From: UTCFX2 sp963788305
Lineage (GTDB): Bacteria > Chloroflexota > Anaerolineae > Anaerolineales > UBA4823
Direction of reading: 5' to 3'
Length of the DNA stretch: 64,000 nucleotides
Assembly: GCA_963788305.1 (NCBI GenBank)
Contig: CAWBGK010000017.1
Location: forward strand, 124,001 to 188,000
Below the pieces are notes generated by a model. That model was not told the origin of the DNA, did no database searches, and was given only the letters and a program-made list of their open reading frames with translations. The translations under genes were made by a program, and so were the position numbers. This document shows positions 1 to 10,224 of the stretch, piece by piece (position 1 is the first letter of the stretch; each line of letters starts with the position of its first letter).

Positions 1-1427
1 TCTTGGTTCATCCGCCATGACCAATTCCCGCTGGGATTACCAGGGTAGTTCATGCGGGCTTCATTTCCAAGAGCAAGGAAATCTTGCATTGGGGCGAGAG
101 CAAAGACTGCGACCGACGCCCAGACCGCACGAATCATATCCCAGGAAACCCGGCTGCCATCTCGACCCATATAGCGTCGAAAGAAGGCTCTCTCACGTTC
201 TTCCACACGACTATACCATCCAAGAGTCGTATCATTATCATGTGTGCCCGTATAAGCAACACAATGGACCGGGTAATTGTGAGGCAGAAAGGTATCATTC
301 GGCTCACCACCAAATGCAAACAGGATGACTTTCATGCCTGGCAGATTAAAATGATCACGCAAATCATTTACATCCGGGGTAATCACCCCCAGGTCTTCGG
401 CAATAAACGGCAGATCACCCAGGGTATTTTTCATACTTTGCAGGAAATCTTTCCCCGGCGCTTTTACCCATCGACCGTTTTCTGCAGTTTTGGCTTTTCC
501 TGAAACCTGCCAGTAACCTGCGAAACCCCGAAAATGGTCCAGTCGAATCATGTCTACCAGATTCAAGGTGGATTGGACGCGCCCTTTCCACCAGGCATAT
601 CCATCCGCCCTGTGCTGGCGCCATCGATAAAGCGGATTTCCCCACAATTGGCCGGTCAAGGAGTAATAATCTGGCGGAACTCCCGCCTGGTATTTCGGCA
701 AGCTGCGGACGTCAAGGTGGAAAAGCTCCGGGTGGGCCCAAACATCCGCGCTATCCTGGGCAACAAAGATTGGTAAATCACCAATAATCTTAATCCCATT
801 TCGATGAGCTGAACTGCGTACTCTTTCCCACTGCATGAAGAATAGAAATTGCCAGAATGCCTGCCGCTCGACAGCGTCTGCCAGAACTCGAGTTGCTTTA
901 TTTAACTCTTCCTTGTCTCTTAGTCGCAATGAATTATCCCAACTGGACCATGAGGCTCCAGCATGATATTCTTTCAATGCCATGAAGAGGGCATAGTCGT
1001 TCAGCCAATCTGCATTTTCACTCCGAAATTGTTCGAAAGGTTTTCGGTATAGTCTTCCCGCTTCTCCCTGGTATTGCTGGAAGGCATTATTTAGAATTGT
1101 CAGCTTCCATTCGATGACAGGTCCGTATTCAACAGATTTTGATGGAAATTCAGGGTGATCCTCGATATCTTGTTTTCTTAACAAACCATCCTGAACCAGA
1201 GCTTCGGGGCTGATTAAATATGGGTTCCCAGCAAAAGCCGAAAAACACTGGTAAGGGGAATCGCCATAACCTGTAGGTCCTAGCGGCAGTACTTGCCATA
1301 AGGAAAATCCAGCCTGATAAAGAAAATCCACCCATTTTAGTGCAGACGGTCCAATGTCGCCGATTCCATAGGGCCCTGGGAGGCTTGTTGGATGGAGCAG
1401 AATCCCCGCAGATCGTTCATATTTCAT
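1..1427 (-). CDS. malQ: 4-alpha-glucanotransferase (amylomaltase), 3' end cut by window
   Basis: Cytoplasmic GH77 enzyme that transfers alpha-1,4-glucan segments between maltooligosaccharides or glycogen outer chains. The frame is open from ATG at 1427 to the window edge, giving about 475 residues of a family that is usually about 500 long, so only a short C-terminus is missing. Visible marks: N-terminal 'RSAGILLHPTSLPG' followed by 'YGIGDIG' and 'WQVLPLGPTGYGDSPY', the nucleophile region 'RLDHFRGF', the acid/base region 'IAEDLG' and the third acid region 'YTGTHDNDT'. The tail reads 'GNPSGNWSWRMNQ'. The start overlaps the end of glgC by 11 nt, so the two are probably translationally coupled in one glycogen operon. 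No frame break is seen. Confidence 0.95.
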   Translation of the reverse strand, partial: MKYERSAGILLHPTSLPGPYGIGDIGPSALKWVDFLYQAGFSLWQVLPLGPTGYGDSPYQCFSAFAGNPYLISPEALVQDGLLRKQDIEDHPEFPSKSVEYGPVIEWKLTILNNAFQQYQGEAGRLYRKPFEQFRSENADWLNDYALFMALKEYHAGASWSSWDNSLRLRDKEELNKATRVLADAVERQAFWQFLFFMQWERVRSSAHRNGIKIIGDLPIFVAQDSADVWAHPELFHLDVRSLPKYQAGVPPDYYSLTGQLWGNPLYRWRQHRADGYAWWKGRVQSTLNLVDMIRLDHFRGFAGYWQVSGKAKTAENGRWVKAPGKDFLQSMKNTLGDLPFIAEDLGVITPDVNDLRDHFNLPGMKVILFAFGGEPNDTFLPHNYPVHCVAYTGTHDNDTTLGWYSRVEERERAFFRRYMGRDGSRVSWDMIRAVWASVAVFALAPMQDFLALGNEARMNYPGNPSGNWSWRMNQ

Positions 1428-2682
1428 AAGGTTGCCTCACAGTCTGAATATAATCGCTGCTACGGACAAAAAGCGCTTCGGGGTAATCGGATTCAACGAC
1501 ATCTGTTCCGATCACTGCGCCAGGCTCAACAGTCATACCAGATGGAATGATCGTGTTCTTGCCCACCATCGCGACCAGAATATCTATTCCAGATTGCACA
1601 CCACCAATATGAGCACCATGTCGAACTGTTACGTGCTTATCCAGGATTGAGCGCTCAATGATGGCATCCGTTTCGATCATGGTGTCTGTCAGAATCACCG
1701 ATTCGCGAATGACTGCGCCTGGAGCTACCCTCACTCCTGGAGAAAGGATAGAACGCTCGATTCGCGCTGAAGGTGAGATCTCACAGCCGTCCGTAATCAT
1801 GCTGTCCAATACAACTGAGCCACTGGCAATCCAAACTGGCGGTCGTTCTTCTGTCCTGGTGTGAATAATCCAGCTGCGATCATTAAGATCAACTGGAGGA
1901 GGCGAAGCAAGCAGATCCATATGGGCTTCCCAATAAGACGATACGGTCCCGACATCCACCCAATAGCCATCGAAAGGATATGCGTAGATTTTTAAACCTT
2001 CAGCAACCAGCGTGGGTAATATATCCTTGCCAAAGTCGTGCGTCGAATCCTGACGCATATGGTCATCCCATAACGCTCGATCAAGGAGCTTACTATTAAA
2101 GAGATAAACACCCATGTTAGCCTGGTTTGACGGTGGATTTACAGGTTTTTCGATAAAAGAAACAACCCGGTTATCGGGGTCCAGACCGAGGATTCCAAAT
2201 CTGGAAGCTTCTTCGATCTTCACACTGATCGTCGCTATCGTGAGATCAGCATCGACGCGTTCATGGAAGGCAATCATTCTTCCGTAATCCATCTTGTAAA
2301 TGTGATCGCCAGATAAAATCAGGACACGTTCGGGATTTCCCCTTTTAATAAATAGGTAATTCTGCTGAACAGCATCCGCTGTCCCAAGATACCAATCCGA
2401 GCTGCCGCGGGCTTTATATGGTGTATGTACGCTTACACCTCCAGTAAAGTTGCGGTCCAAATCCCAGGGAACCCCTGAGCCGATATGCTCAATTAAGGAT
2501 TGTGGGCGGTATTGAGCCAGCACCATTACATCAAATATCCCCGAATTGACACAATTAGAGAGAGTGAAGTCAAGGATTCTATATTTCCCGGCGAAGGGGA
2601 CAGCTGGTTTTGTCCGTTTGGCTGTTAGAACACCGAGTTGGGAGCCCTCACCACCTGCTAAAATTACTGCTCTTGTTGACAT
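1417..2682 (-). CDS. glgC: Glucose-1-phosphate adenylyltransferase (ADP-glucose pyrophosphorylase)
   Basis: Makes ADP-glucose from glucose-1-phosphate and ATP, the committed step of bacterial glycogen synthesis. The start is placed at 2682 because GGAGG lies 8 nt upstream and the product then begins 'MSTRAVILAGGEG'; an ATG 27 nt further upstream is open but unlikely. About 421 residues, normal for the family: N-terminal nucleotidyltransferase domain with 'KPAVPFAGKYRILDF', sugar-phosphate region 'FIEKPVNPP', then a C-terminal left-handed beta-helix with repeated 'V.D..I' turns. Odd point: the loop normally reading GG.G.RL reads 'GGEGSQL', with Gln15 in place of Arg, while Lys25 ('RTKPAVP') is kept. 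In potato the equivalent Arg and Lys separate catalytic from non-catalytic subunits. It is cotranscribed with malQ downstream. Confidence 0.95.
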   Translation of the reverse strand: MSTRAVILAGGEGSQLGVLTAKRTKPAVPFAGKYRILDFTLSNCVNSGIFDVMVLAQYRPQSLIEHIGSGVPWDLDRNFTGGVSVHTPYKARGSSDWYLGTADAVQQNYLFIKRGNPERVLILSGDHIYKMDYGRMIAFHERVDADLTIATISVKIEEASRFGILGLDPDNRVVSFIEKPVNPPSNQANMGVYLFNSKLLDRALWDDHMRQDSTHDFGKDILPTLVAEGLKIYAYPFDGYWVDVGTVSSYWEAHMDLLASPPPVDLNDRSWIIHTRTEERPPVWIASGSVVLDSMITDGCEISPSARIERSILSPGVRVAPGAVIRESVILTDTMIETDAIIERSILDKHVTVRHGAHIGGVQSGIDILVAMVGKNTIIPSGMTVEPGAVIGTDVVESDYPEALFVRSSDYIQTVRQPYEI

Positions 2683-2926
2683 GATTAAACCTCCATCCCT
2701 TTGGGTCATTGCCTTTCGACCTAGAAGAAGATTCTATGATCCTTATATAAAATGCTGCTTAATAATCAGTATCTCGATCAATCCTTTCAACCAAGGATAT
2801 TTTATCCTATTCTACCCGATCAAACATTTGATAGATTTCAAGCGACATTTTGCTGAAAACCTAAATCAGGGTTATTGTGATCTTTCGTGATCATTTTCAC
2901 AAAATTGGGATACCTGCGGGAAAAGA

Positions 2927-4423
2927 TTGTCAAAGAGATCGATTCGGGATAAAATTCACAAGTTTATTCGCACGACGAGGCTTTATCTCAGCTTGAACGC
3001 ATTTTCCATCCATGCCCATTTTTACCAACCGCCGCGCGAAGATCCTTTAACCGGTTTTATCCCTATCGAGCCCAGCGCCACTCCTTATTCTAATTGGAAT
3101 GAGCGGATTCATGCCGAGTGTTACCGCCCAAATGCCTTGCTGAACAATTTTGAGCAGATAAGCTTCAATATTGGACCTACTCTTTTCAATTGGATGGAAA
3201 ATTTTGATCCTATTACTTATCAGCAGATCCTGCTGCAGGACCGGAAGAACCTGCAATCGACTCAATCCGGCAACGCAGTTGCCCAGGCATATAATCACAC
3301 CATCCTACCGCTTGGTTCTCACCAGGACAAAGTCACGCAGGTCTATTGGGGAATCGCCGATTTTTCACACCGATTTCGACGCCCACCGATTGGGATGTGG
3401 CTGCCGGAGACGGCTGTGGACTATGAAACCCTCGAAGTCATCGCCCGGTTTGGGATTCAATTCACCATTCTTGCACCCTGGCAGGCAAAGTCAGCTGATA
3501 TAGATCCCAGCCAGCCTTACAAAATAGGGTTGCCTGAGAGACGCTTCATCAATGTATTTTTTTATCATGCTGATTTGAGCGCGCGCATCAGTTTTGATCC
3601 ATCAGCAACCGAGAATGCGGATCAATTTGCTGCGGATATCCTTCGCTCAAACTATCAAGCTAATAAGTCCCAGCGCGGTCAGCCGCAGCTGATTCTACTG
3701 GCTTCTGATGGAGAGCTTTACGGCCATCATCAGAAGATGCGAGAGCACTTCCTTGCCAGGTTGATGGACGGCGCAAGCAGTCAACAGTCGATCCATCCGA
3801 CTACCCCGGCACGCTGGTTAAGAAGCCACCCAGCCAAAGAATATGTCCAAATTCAAGAAAACACATCATGGAGCTGCCACCATGGAATCTCCCGCTGGAC
3901 AGGCTGCTGCAGCTGCACACCAGGCGACCGCCAATGGAAGATCAACCTTCATGCTGCACTGAAGCGATTAGGTGAAGATCTGGATCGCATTTTTATTGAG
4001 ACAACTTTGCCATTAATTGAGGATCCCTGGCAGCTAAGAAATCGATATATATATGTCCTTTTAGGCCAGTTAAGAATTGAAACGCTTCTCGCAGAATCAA
4101 GCTACAGAGTTTTATCCAGCGATGAAACCCGCCGCATCCATTTGCTCCTGGAAGCTCAGCGCGAACGCCAACGGATGTTCACATCATGTGGGGGATTCTT
4201 TGAAGATTTTGATCGGATTGAACCTCAATATAATGTCGCCTATGCAGCTCAAGCTGTAAAACTGGTCCTACTCGCCACAGGCATAGATCTGGAATCACAA
4301 ACCGCTGCAGATCTTGCTAAGGTCTTCAGCCAATCGTCAGGACTCGGCGCAGATGCCGTCTTCAGACGGCACTTGCGAAGGGCAGACAGCTTCAGAGAAA
4401 TCCGTGTTGGTTATGCCGATTGA
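2927..4423 (+). CDS. GH57-family glycoside hydrolase (DUF3536-like)
   Basis: Probable alpha-glucan-active enzyme of glycoside hydrolase family 57. Residues 26-270 carry the GH57 barrel: 'IHAHFYQPPREDP' near the start, 'GMWLPETAVD' with the likely nucleophile Glu161, and 'LLASDGELYGHH' with the likely acid Asp261. The C-terminal part ('CGGFFEDFDRIEPQYNVAYAAQA') resembles the DUF3536 region found in some GH57 proteins. The start is uncertain: no ATG precedes the conserved 'SIHAHFYQPP', so TTG at 2927 or TTG at 2993 is used, or a base is missing. It is divergent from glgC and its last 13 nt overlap the convergent alpha-amylase. The exact substrate cannot be read from sequence; glycogen or maltodextrin is the natural guess from the neighbours. 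Confidence 0.8.
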   Translation: MSKRSIRDKIHKFIRTTRLYLSLNAFSIHAHFYQPPREDPLTGFIPIEPSATPYSNWNERIHAECYRPNALLNNFEQISFNIGPTLFNWMENFDPITYQQILLQDRKNLQSTQSGNAVAQAYNHTILPLGSHQDKVTQVYWGIADFSHRFRRPPIGMWLPETAVDYETLEVIARFGIQFTILAPWQAKSADIDPSQPYKIGLPERRFINVFFYHADLSARISFDPSATENADQFAADILRSNYQANKSQRGQPQLILLASDGELYGHHQKMREHFLARLMDGASSQQSIHPTTPARWLRSHPAKEYVQIQENTSWSCHHGISRWTGCCSCTPGDRQWKINLHAALKRLGEDLDRIFIETTLPLIEDPWQLRNRYIYVLLGQLRIETLLAESSYRVLSSDETRRIHLLLEAQRERQRMFTSCGGFFEDFDRIEPQYNVAYAAQAVKLVLLATGIDLESQTAADLAKVFSQSSGLGADAVFRRHLRRADSFREIRVGYAD

Positions 4424-7400
4424 TTCCTGGCCAGATTGGTACTGAGCTCTTCCAGCCGATCAACCTGATAATTTGAATGTTTTTCAATATATTGGAGCAT
4501 GTGCAGGACCTCGACGCAGAGCAGCAGCGATGTCCTGAAATCCTGCTCCTTTAAGTCCGAATCAACCCGAAGTCGAATTACCTGGAATGTGAATGTCCAC
4601 CAGACCAGTTTAGTAAAAGATTCATGGTTGAACCAAACCGCATCGTTATAAGCATGAACCTGCAGCAAGCGACGGGCGGCATCGTCAGTCAGCCAGGATT
4701 TGATTAAGCTGGAACACAAATTGGCTGCGGTCTCTCTCGAATCGAACCAATCCTGATTGACAGTCAAAACGCGGCCAATCTCAACATTCTCCTGGACAAT
4801 CTCCGGTTTTAATCCCAGCTCTTCCAGAGCACTTATGATTGTTTTGCCAAGAAGGAGCTCATCGATCCATTTTCGACTGATCCAAGCAGTTTTCTCGATG
4901 ACCTGTCACTTCTCCTAATCTTGCGATGATCAAATCGCAGAAGAGCGGTCCCCAGATTTGGGGCGCACCGCCTCCCAATCCAATGTTTCCATCTAATCCA
5001 GATAGCAGATATTTCTGTGCCAGGTCTAATCCAGCTTCGCTTTCATCTGGCACTATTGTAAAGAAGTTGGGAATCAATAGTAGCGATTCAATATCTGCAT
5101 GGACCGCATCCACAATAATCTTCTGATCACCATCAGATTCGGTAAAAAGGCTGATTGCTTCAAGAAGCAGATTCGTTTTCTGATCCAATTCCGCTAAAGC
5201 TGTAGAAAAAGTAACAGGGTCAAATGATTCAGAATCCGCCCTGTTGCGGATGATCCATTGGATCATCCCGGGGTTCACGAGCTCCTTGAATGGTTCGAGG
5301 ATGCTGCGAAGTTCCAGCTCATGGGAGGCATCCATGACGCTCGCCACACCTTTCCCATCCAGGTACGCATAGATGTGGGCAAGGTTTTTTGACTCATCAT
5401 CCTTGACCTCTCGAAAATCTAAGAACACCAGGCATTGATAAGCCTTCAACTCGATGTAAAGCCCTTCCTGCGATATCTTTGAGCTCTGCCGGATGTATTC
5501 TAATCCACTAATGTTTTCTCGAAATATGATGTAGTGATCCGCCTCATCATGAATACCAAGCGCTTCAGACAATGTTGTTTGGCTGAGGACTTTATCCTCC
5601 CCACCGGACGATTTTAATAAATACGCAGCAGACATCCGAATCCAGCCGCGGGTTTCAGCATATCGATTGTGGTAAATAATCAAACCACGCTGATTTCCTG
5701 CCTGATTCGAATATGCGAAAACGTCTTCATTGACAAAGCCTTCCGGCGTGAAAAAATCGTAAAGGCGGAAATTCACAGCTTCAGCAAAAATATAACGGCG
5801 GTGGAGAAGCGGGAAGATCTCGCGTTCATGTCTTCCCACAAGGACTGTATCGGCTTGTTCGTGCCACTTAGGATAGCGGAATTCCATCCCATATTTTTCC
5901 GCAAAACCCTCAATCTGACCGTGACCTATCATCGGCAGCCCAGGCAGTGTGGCAAGCAGAGTGCATGCCCCAAAATACTTGTCCCCATTTCCAAACTGGT
6001 CGAGTGCTGTGCGCTCATCAGGGTTATTCATGAAATTGACGTAACGTTTTAAGATTTCCGGATCAAATTCAATCGTATTCTTAATCGCCAGGCGATATTC
6101 CTGATTCTTTTCGTCTCGGAGCATATTCATGAAGGCGCTGTTGTAGACTCGATGCATGCCCAGGGTCCGGACAAAATAACCCTCCATAAGCCAAAAAGCT
6201 TCCGCAAGTAAAAGCGTATCCGGAGCTTCCTGCGCAACACGATCAACGACCGAACGCCAGAATTCCTCAGGAAACGCCTGGTCAAAATGATATTTCGACA
6301 GCCCATGCTCTGCACGGCTGGGGATATCTCCACCTGAACCGGGTTCGGGGAACCAGAGGCGCTGGTAATGACGCTTCGCCAGTGTCATCGCTGCATCAAA
6401 GCGGATGATCGGGAATTTTCGAGCTACATGCAATATCGTCTGGATAACAGCTTCGCGTACCTCGGGAAGTAAATAATTTAACTGAGCGGTATCATTCCAG
6501 GGCATGGATGTCCCGTCATTGCCATGGTAAACGTAGCGTTCTTGACCGGTCCAACGATCGGTTCGCTTGAAAACCACCGCGGCATCTGAGTTGTCAAAAT
6601 AATGATCTTCGATCTGGATTCCAACACGTTCATCCCATGAGAGATCCGGACCGTTGAAGGTATAGGCAGGGAAAGGTGGGTAATCAAGCTGTATGAACCA
6701 ATCAGGATGCTCAATCACCCAACGAGAGTCGATCCCCATGTGATTGGGCACCATATCAGAAGCCAGGCGGATGCCCCTCTTCCAGGCTTTTTCTCGCAAT
6801 ACCTGGAAAGCCTGTTCTCCCCCCAAATCTGCAGCAATATCGTAGCTGAAGAGAGAATAGGCCGAAGCGACTGCATCCTGATTTCCACGAAGCTGTTTAA
6901 TCGTCTGGGAAGCTCTGCTGCGCTCCCACAATCCGATCAACCATAATCCTGTGATACCCCAGCGAGCAAGCATTTCCAATTCTTCATCGGGAACCTGATC
7001 CAGATGATTAATAGGCATATGGTATTTTCTCGACAGCTGGTCCAGCCATACATAGCTGTTTTTTGCCATCAGCACCAAATTGGGCATCCAAAAAACATCC
7101 TGGCTGAATCGCTCTGGCTCAATTTCGTATTCTGGCCCTTTGAAATCATAGACAATTATCTCAGGCTGTCCGCCCACACCAAAGACAGGCTTTTCTTCCT
7201 CCCGTATCAGATCCAGGCTGCTGAGAAGGCGAACCAGGATTATTGAGATGAATCCACCCCAGCGAGTGCGCATAAATTCAAGCTGGGCAGAGAGAGAATC
7301 CGGATGCAGACGGGAAGGCGCCAGGAGCATGTTCAACAAGCTTTCATTTTCAGGACCAAATTTGGGTTGGGCTTCAAAAAATGTGTGCAGCTCCGGGAGG

Positions 7401-7988
7401 ATTTTTGAATAGATGGTTTTCTCTCGTAATTCTCGATCATCAAAAAGCTCTTTGAAGGGTGAGAATGCAGGATTTTCATTCGAAAGCCAGAGCATCAACA
7501 TTTCTTCCAGCAGAAGCTCTCGATTTGAAACCTGTCTTCCATCTAAACGCAGTGAATAACCTTTGAGGTATTCGTCTGGAGTGTTCAAGCCCTTATAAAC
7601 ACTAAGCGGTGGAAATTGATCAGCAAAAACCAGCAGAGATTTATCTACTTCATCTTCACTAAACTGCTGGCATACCCAGGCTAAGGCTTTTTCAAGGATA
7701 GTGGGATCGATTTGCTTACGATATTCTTCAATCAATTGGTGGAGGATTTCATCAATCAATCCCATCGCATTGATCTGACCGGCGCGAACAGTCGTTTCCG
7801 GATGGGCAACCAGATCCCGGCGGGCATTCATAGCCTGGGCGAATTGACGAGCTGCTCGAAAGTTTGTGAGGATTACATTCCCATTGCTTGAAAATAATCC
7901 ATCATCGAACTGGTACCTTTCGCGCGCCTGCCTTGAAATATGAAATTCAAGCTGATATTTATTGAATTTTCAGCGAACCAGGATTCAT
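4411..7988 (-). CDS. Large GH13 alpha-amylase-like protein (two frame breaks)
   Basis: Predicted alpha-glucan hydrolase or transferase of about 1,190 residues. The GH13 barrel lies roughly at 320-810, with region I 'DMVPNH' (~411), region II 'IIRFDAA' with nucleophile Asp ~531, region III 'LLLAEAFW' with Glu ~596, and region IV probably around 'NNPDERT' (~656). About 300 residues of mainly helical sequence precede the barrel and about 350 follow it; I recognise neither. The longest continuous frame is 4859-7831. At the 5' end an ATG at 7988 behind AGAGG joins it if one A is removed from the run at 7968-7971. At the 3' end a one-base shift near 4903 joins the C-terminal segment ending at 4411. 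The two repairs suggest sequence errors in an intact gene. Confidence 0.85.
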
Positions 7989-8085
7989 GACCGCCTCTTC
8001 CAACTTTTTCAATTATCTTGTTTTATTACCAGATTATCCCATAGAGACTTGGGGAGGTAAAGCCAATAATCGAATTCAATTTTGA

Positions 8086-8091
8086 TATAAT
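8086..8091 (+). promoter_or_regulatory. -10 box candidate for the sulfurtransferase gene
   Basis: TATAAT lies 18 nt before the start codon at 8110. No good -35 is visible at 16-18 nt upstream. AAGGCGG between the box and the ATG serves as ribosome binding site. It lies in the 121-nt divergent gap with the alpha-amylase gene. Confidence 0.5.
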
Positions 8092-8109
8092 CAAAAAGGC
8101 GGATAATCC

Positions 8110-8979
8110 ATGGATTATCGATTATTAATTTCAACTGACGAGCTTGCGAATCATGTAGACGAGCCTGACTGGATGGTTGTCGACTGTCGTTTTACATTAT
8201 CAAAACCGGATGAAAAGGAGGCGCTCTATCAGCGGGCGCATATCCCCGGCGCAATCTATGCCCACCTAAACCGAGATCTTTCGGCTGAGATCATTCCTGG
8301 AAAAACTGGTCGGCACCCAATGCCTGCTCCAGAAGAGACAGCCCGTCGGTTTGGTGAGATGGGAATAGGTAATCACACTCAGGTTATTGCATACGATGAT
8401 CAAGGCGGCTCGCTGGCTGCCGTGAGATTATGGTGGATGCTGCGCTGGCTTGGACACGATTCTGTGGCTGTGTTGGATGGGGGCTGGCAAAAATGGCTGA
8501 ACGAAGACCGGCCTGTAAGGAATGGCTGGGAAATTCGCCAGCCGCAGGCTTTTAAAGCGAAATCCAATCCAATACAATTTGCGCTTGCTGATGAAGCAGA
8601 TAGAATCCGACTGGACTCAAGCTATCGTCTTGTGGATGCACGCGCCCCCGAACGATATTCTGGCGCAGTTGAGCCAATAGATCCGATCGCCGGTCACATT
8701 CCTGGCGCGATCAATATCCCATATACAAAAAACTTAACCGAAGACGGGGTCTTTCGATCTGCTGACGAGCTGCGTGATTTCTACAGCAAAGAGCTGATGG
8801 GAGTCTCAAGCGATCGAGTTGTTTTTTACTGTGGATCGGGGGTTACTTCCATTCACAGTGTTTTAGCTTTAATGGCTGCAGGAATTGGAGAAGCAAAATT
8901 CTACGCTGGCTCATGGAGTGAATGGATCACCGATCGGAGCCGTCCGATTGCTATCGGACCCAACCCTTTTGAAATCTAG
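8110..8979 (+). CDS. sseA: 3-mercaptopyruvate/thiosulfate sulfurtransferase (tandem rhodanese)
   Basis: Moves sulfur from mercaptopyruvate or thiosulfate to thiol acceptors or cyanide through a cysteine persulfide. 289 residues contain two rhodanese domains: an inactive N-terminal one (about 1-135, 'MVVDCRF', 'HIPGAIYA') and a catalytic C-terminal one (about 165-289, 'RLVDARAPERYSG', 'GHIPGAINIPY'). The active-site loop 'FYCGSGVTS' places Cys241 as the persulfide carrier. The CGSGVT form is typical of mercaptopyruvate sulfurtransferases, whereas classical rhodaneses tend to have CRKGVT, so SseA is the better name, though specificity is not proven. Start ATG with AAGGCGG upstream. It is a single gene convergent with the sortase. 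Confidence 0.9.
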   Translation: MDYRLLISTDELANHVDEPDWMVVDCRFTLSKPDEKEALYQRAHIPGAIYAHLNRDLSAEIIPGKTGRHPMPAPEETARRFGEMGIGNHTQVIAYDDQGGSLAAVRLWWMLRWLGHDSVAVLDGGWQKWLNEDRPVRNGWEIRQPQAFKAKSNPIQFALADEADRIRLDSSYRLVDARAPERYSGAVEPIDPIAGHIPGAINIPYTKNLTEDGVFRSADELRDFYSKELMGVSSDRVVFYCGSGVTSIHSVLALMAAGIGEAKFYAGSWSEWITDRSRPIAIGPNPFEI

Positions 8980-8987
8980 ACCCCAGT

Positions 8988-10067
8988 TTATGTTTCGGGA
9001 ACAGCCACCACATAGATTCGAGCCGACCAGGTGAATAGCACCTCCCCGCCGCAGGTGACCAATGTGAGCTGTTCTTTTTCAGTCGGCCAGAGATACTTTT
9101 GATGTTTCTGTAATTCGGCTGAGTTCTGCTTGCTCCATGGTATTTTCTTCACGATCTTGACAACATATCGGAATTCTCTTCCATCTTGGGCAGTGACCAT
9201 AATCACGCTACCGGGATGCAGCTTCTGAAGGTTTACGAAGACACCAGCGGATGCGTTCCAACCGTTATTATAATTGTGTCCGACCAGGACGATATTCCCG
9301 CCATCTCCCGGATTGACCGAAGTAGCCATCTGTCCGACCAGATCCGAGCGATTATTATTCGCAAATAATGCATCGGTATTCCACTCCAGCTGGTTCCCAT
9401 TCCCTCTCTTAAAATCCATCGGCACGACCGCCCGGTCAACATTGATGTCAGGGATAACCAGACGGACCACTGGTCCTGCTGAAGGACCCAGGACAGCAAT
9501 CGGGTTGTCGACAGGTTCAATTACTGGTTCAACGACTTGCTGAGGCTCCATGTTCACAATCAACGGAAGAAAATTCTCTGAAACAATCAGCTCAGCATGG
9601 GCAGTGGATTGGGGTCGAACTCCCTCCATAATTACAGGGGGTGGGGTCTGATTCCCGCTCTCGGGGTATGGTTCAGGTGTGGAAAGGACAGCGATGGTAG
9701 GCTCTGGTGTCGTGCTTACGACAGCCGGTATTTCTACTGCTGTGGGGAGGAGGCTTTTCGTCACATCCGCGACAACCTGGGGGACGATTTCCGTGGCGAT
9801 TACTGGAGGGTCCGCAATTATCGAGGACTGTTCAATTTCACTGTACGTTGGGAACGGAAGGTTAACCTGGGCAGAAGAAATCAGAAATGCCCCCGCAGAC
9901 GAGGGCTGAGAGACCATGATCACCTTCACACCCATCAAAAAGACAACCGCAAGCATTAATCCCCCAATGAAAACCAGGATATCGCCTATCACATGTGATC
10001 GCTTTTTATGGGAATCAGTACCTTTTTTTGAAGCAGTCGAGGCATTCATTGAAATCTTGGTTTTCAT
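8988..10067 (-). CDS. Membrane-anchored sortase
   Basis: Transpeptidase that cleaves a C-terminal sorting signal and links the protein to the envelope. 359 residues: short basic N-terminus, one membrane helix (about 28-51), a long Pro/Thr/Val-rich linker (about 55-195), then the sortase barrel. Catalytic residues are visible as His264 in 'VLVGHNYNNG', Cys339 in 'LTLVTCGG' and Arg350 in 'TWSARIYVV'. The single N-terminal helix predicts an exterior catalytic domain. It lies downstream of a small secreted protein with a sorting signal (10225-10653) in the same orientation, so the pair is probably enzyme and dedicated substrate. I cannot assign the class firmly; the layout resembles the D/E types. 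The start is weak: no clear ribosome binding site precedes ATG 10067 or the in-frame ATG 18 nt later. Confidence 0.92.
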   Translation of the reverse strand: MKTKISMNASTASKKGTDSHKKRSHVIGDILVFIGGLMLAVVFLMGVKVIMVSQPSSAGAFLISSAQVNLPFPTYSEIEQSSIIADPPVIATEIVPQVVADVTKSLLPTAVEIPAVVSTTPEPTIAVLSTPEPYPESGNQTPPPVIMEGVRPQSTAHAELIVSENFLPLIVNMEPQQVVEPVIEPVDNPIAVLGPSAGPVVRLVIPDINVDRAVVPMDFKRGNGNQLEWNTDALFANNNRSDLVGQMATSVNPGDGGNIVLVGHNYNNGWNASAGVFVNLQKLHPGSVIMVTAQDGREFRYVVKIVKKIPWSKQNSAELQKHQKYLWPTEKEQLTLVTCGGEVLFTWSARIYVVAVPET

Positions 10068-10141
10068 TGTTGGGGATCGAATTGATTTCTATTGTAATCC
10101 TCGGTTGCTACTAGATTGCTTTCAATTTTGGGTCATCGCCC

Positions 10142-10174
10142 CCGCAGGAACGACTCTGCAGATCGTTCCTGCGG
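10142..10174 (-). terminator. Hairpin between sortase substrate and sortase
   Basis: Perfect 12-bp inverted repeat, CCGCAGGAACGA at 10142-10153 and TCGTTCCTGCGG at 10163-10174, with a 9-nt loop. No T-run follows on either strand, so it is better read as an attenuator or mRNA-stabilising stem separating substrate and sortase expression than as a full terminator. Confidence 0.6.
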
Positions 10175-10224
10175 AAAGCGGTCACTGAAAACATGACTGT
10201 ATCTGAGCTCAGCTCCTAAAAGAA

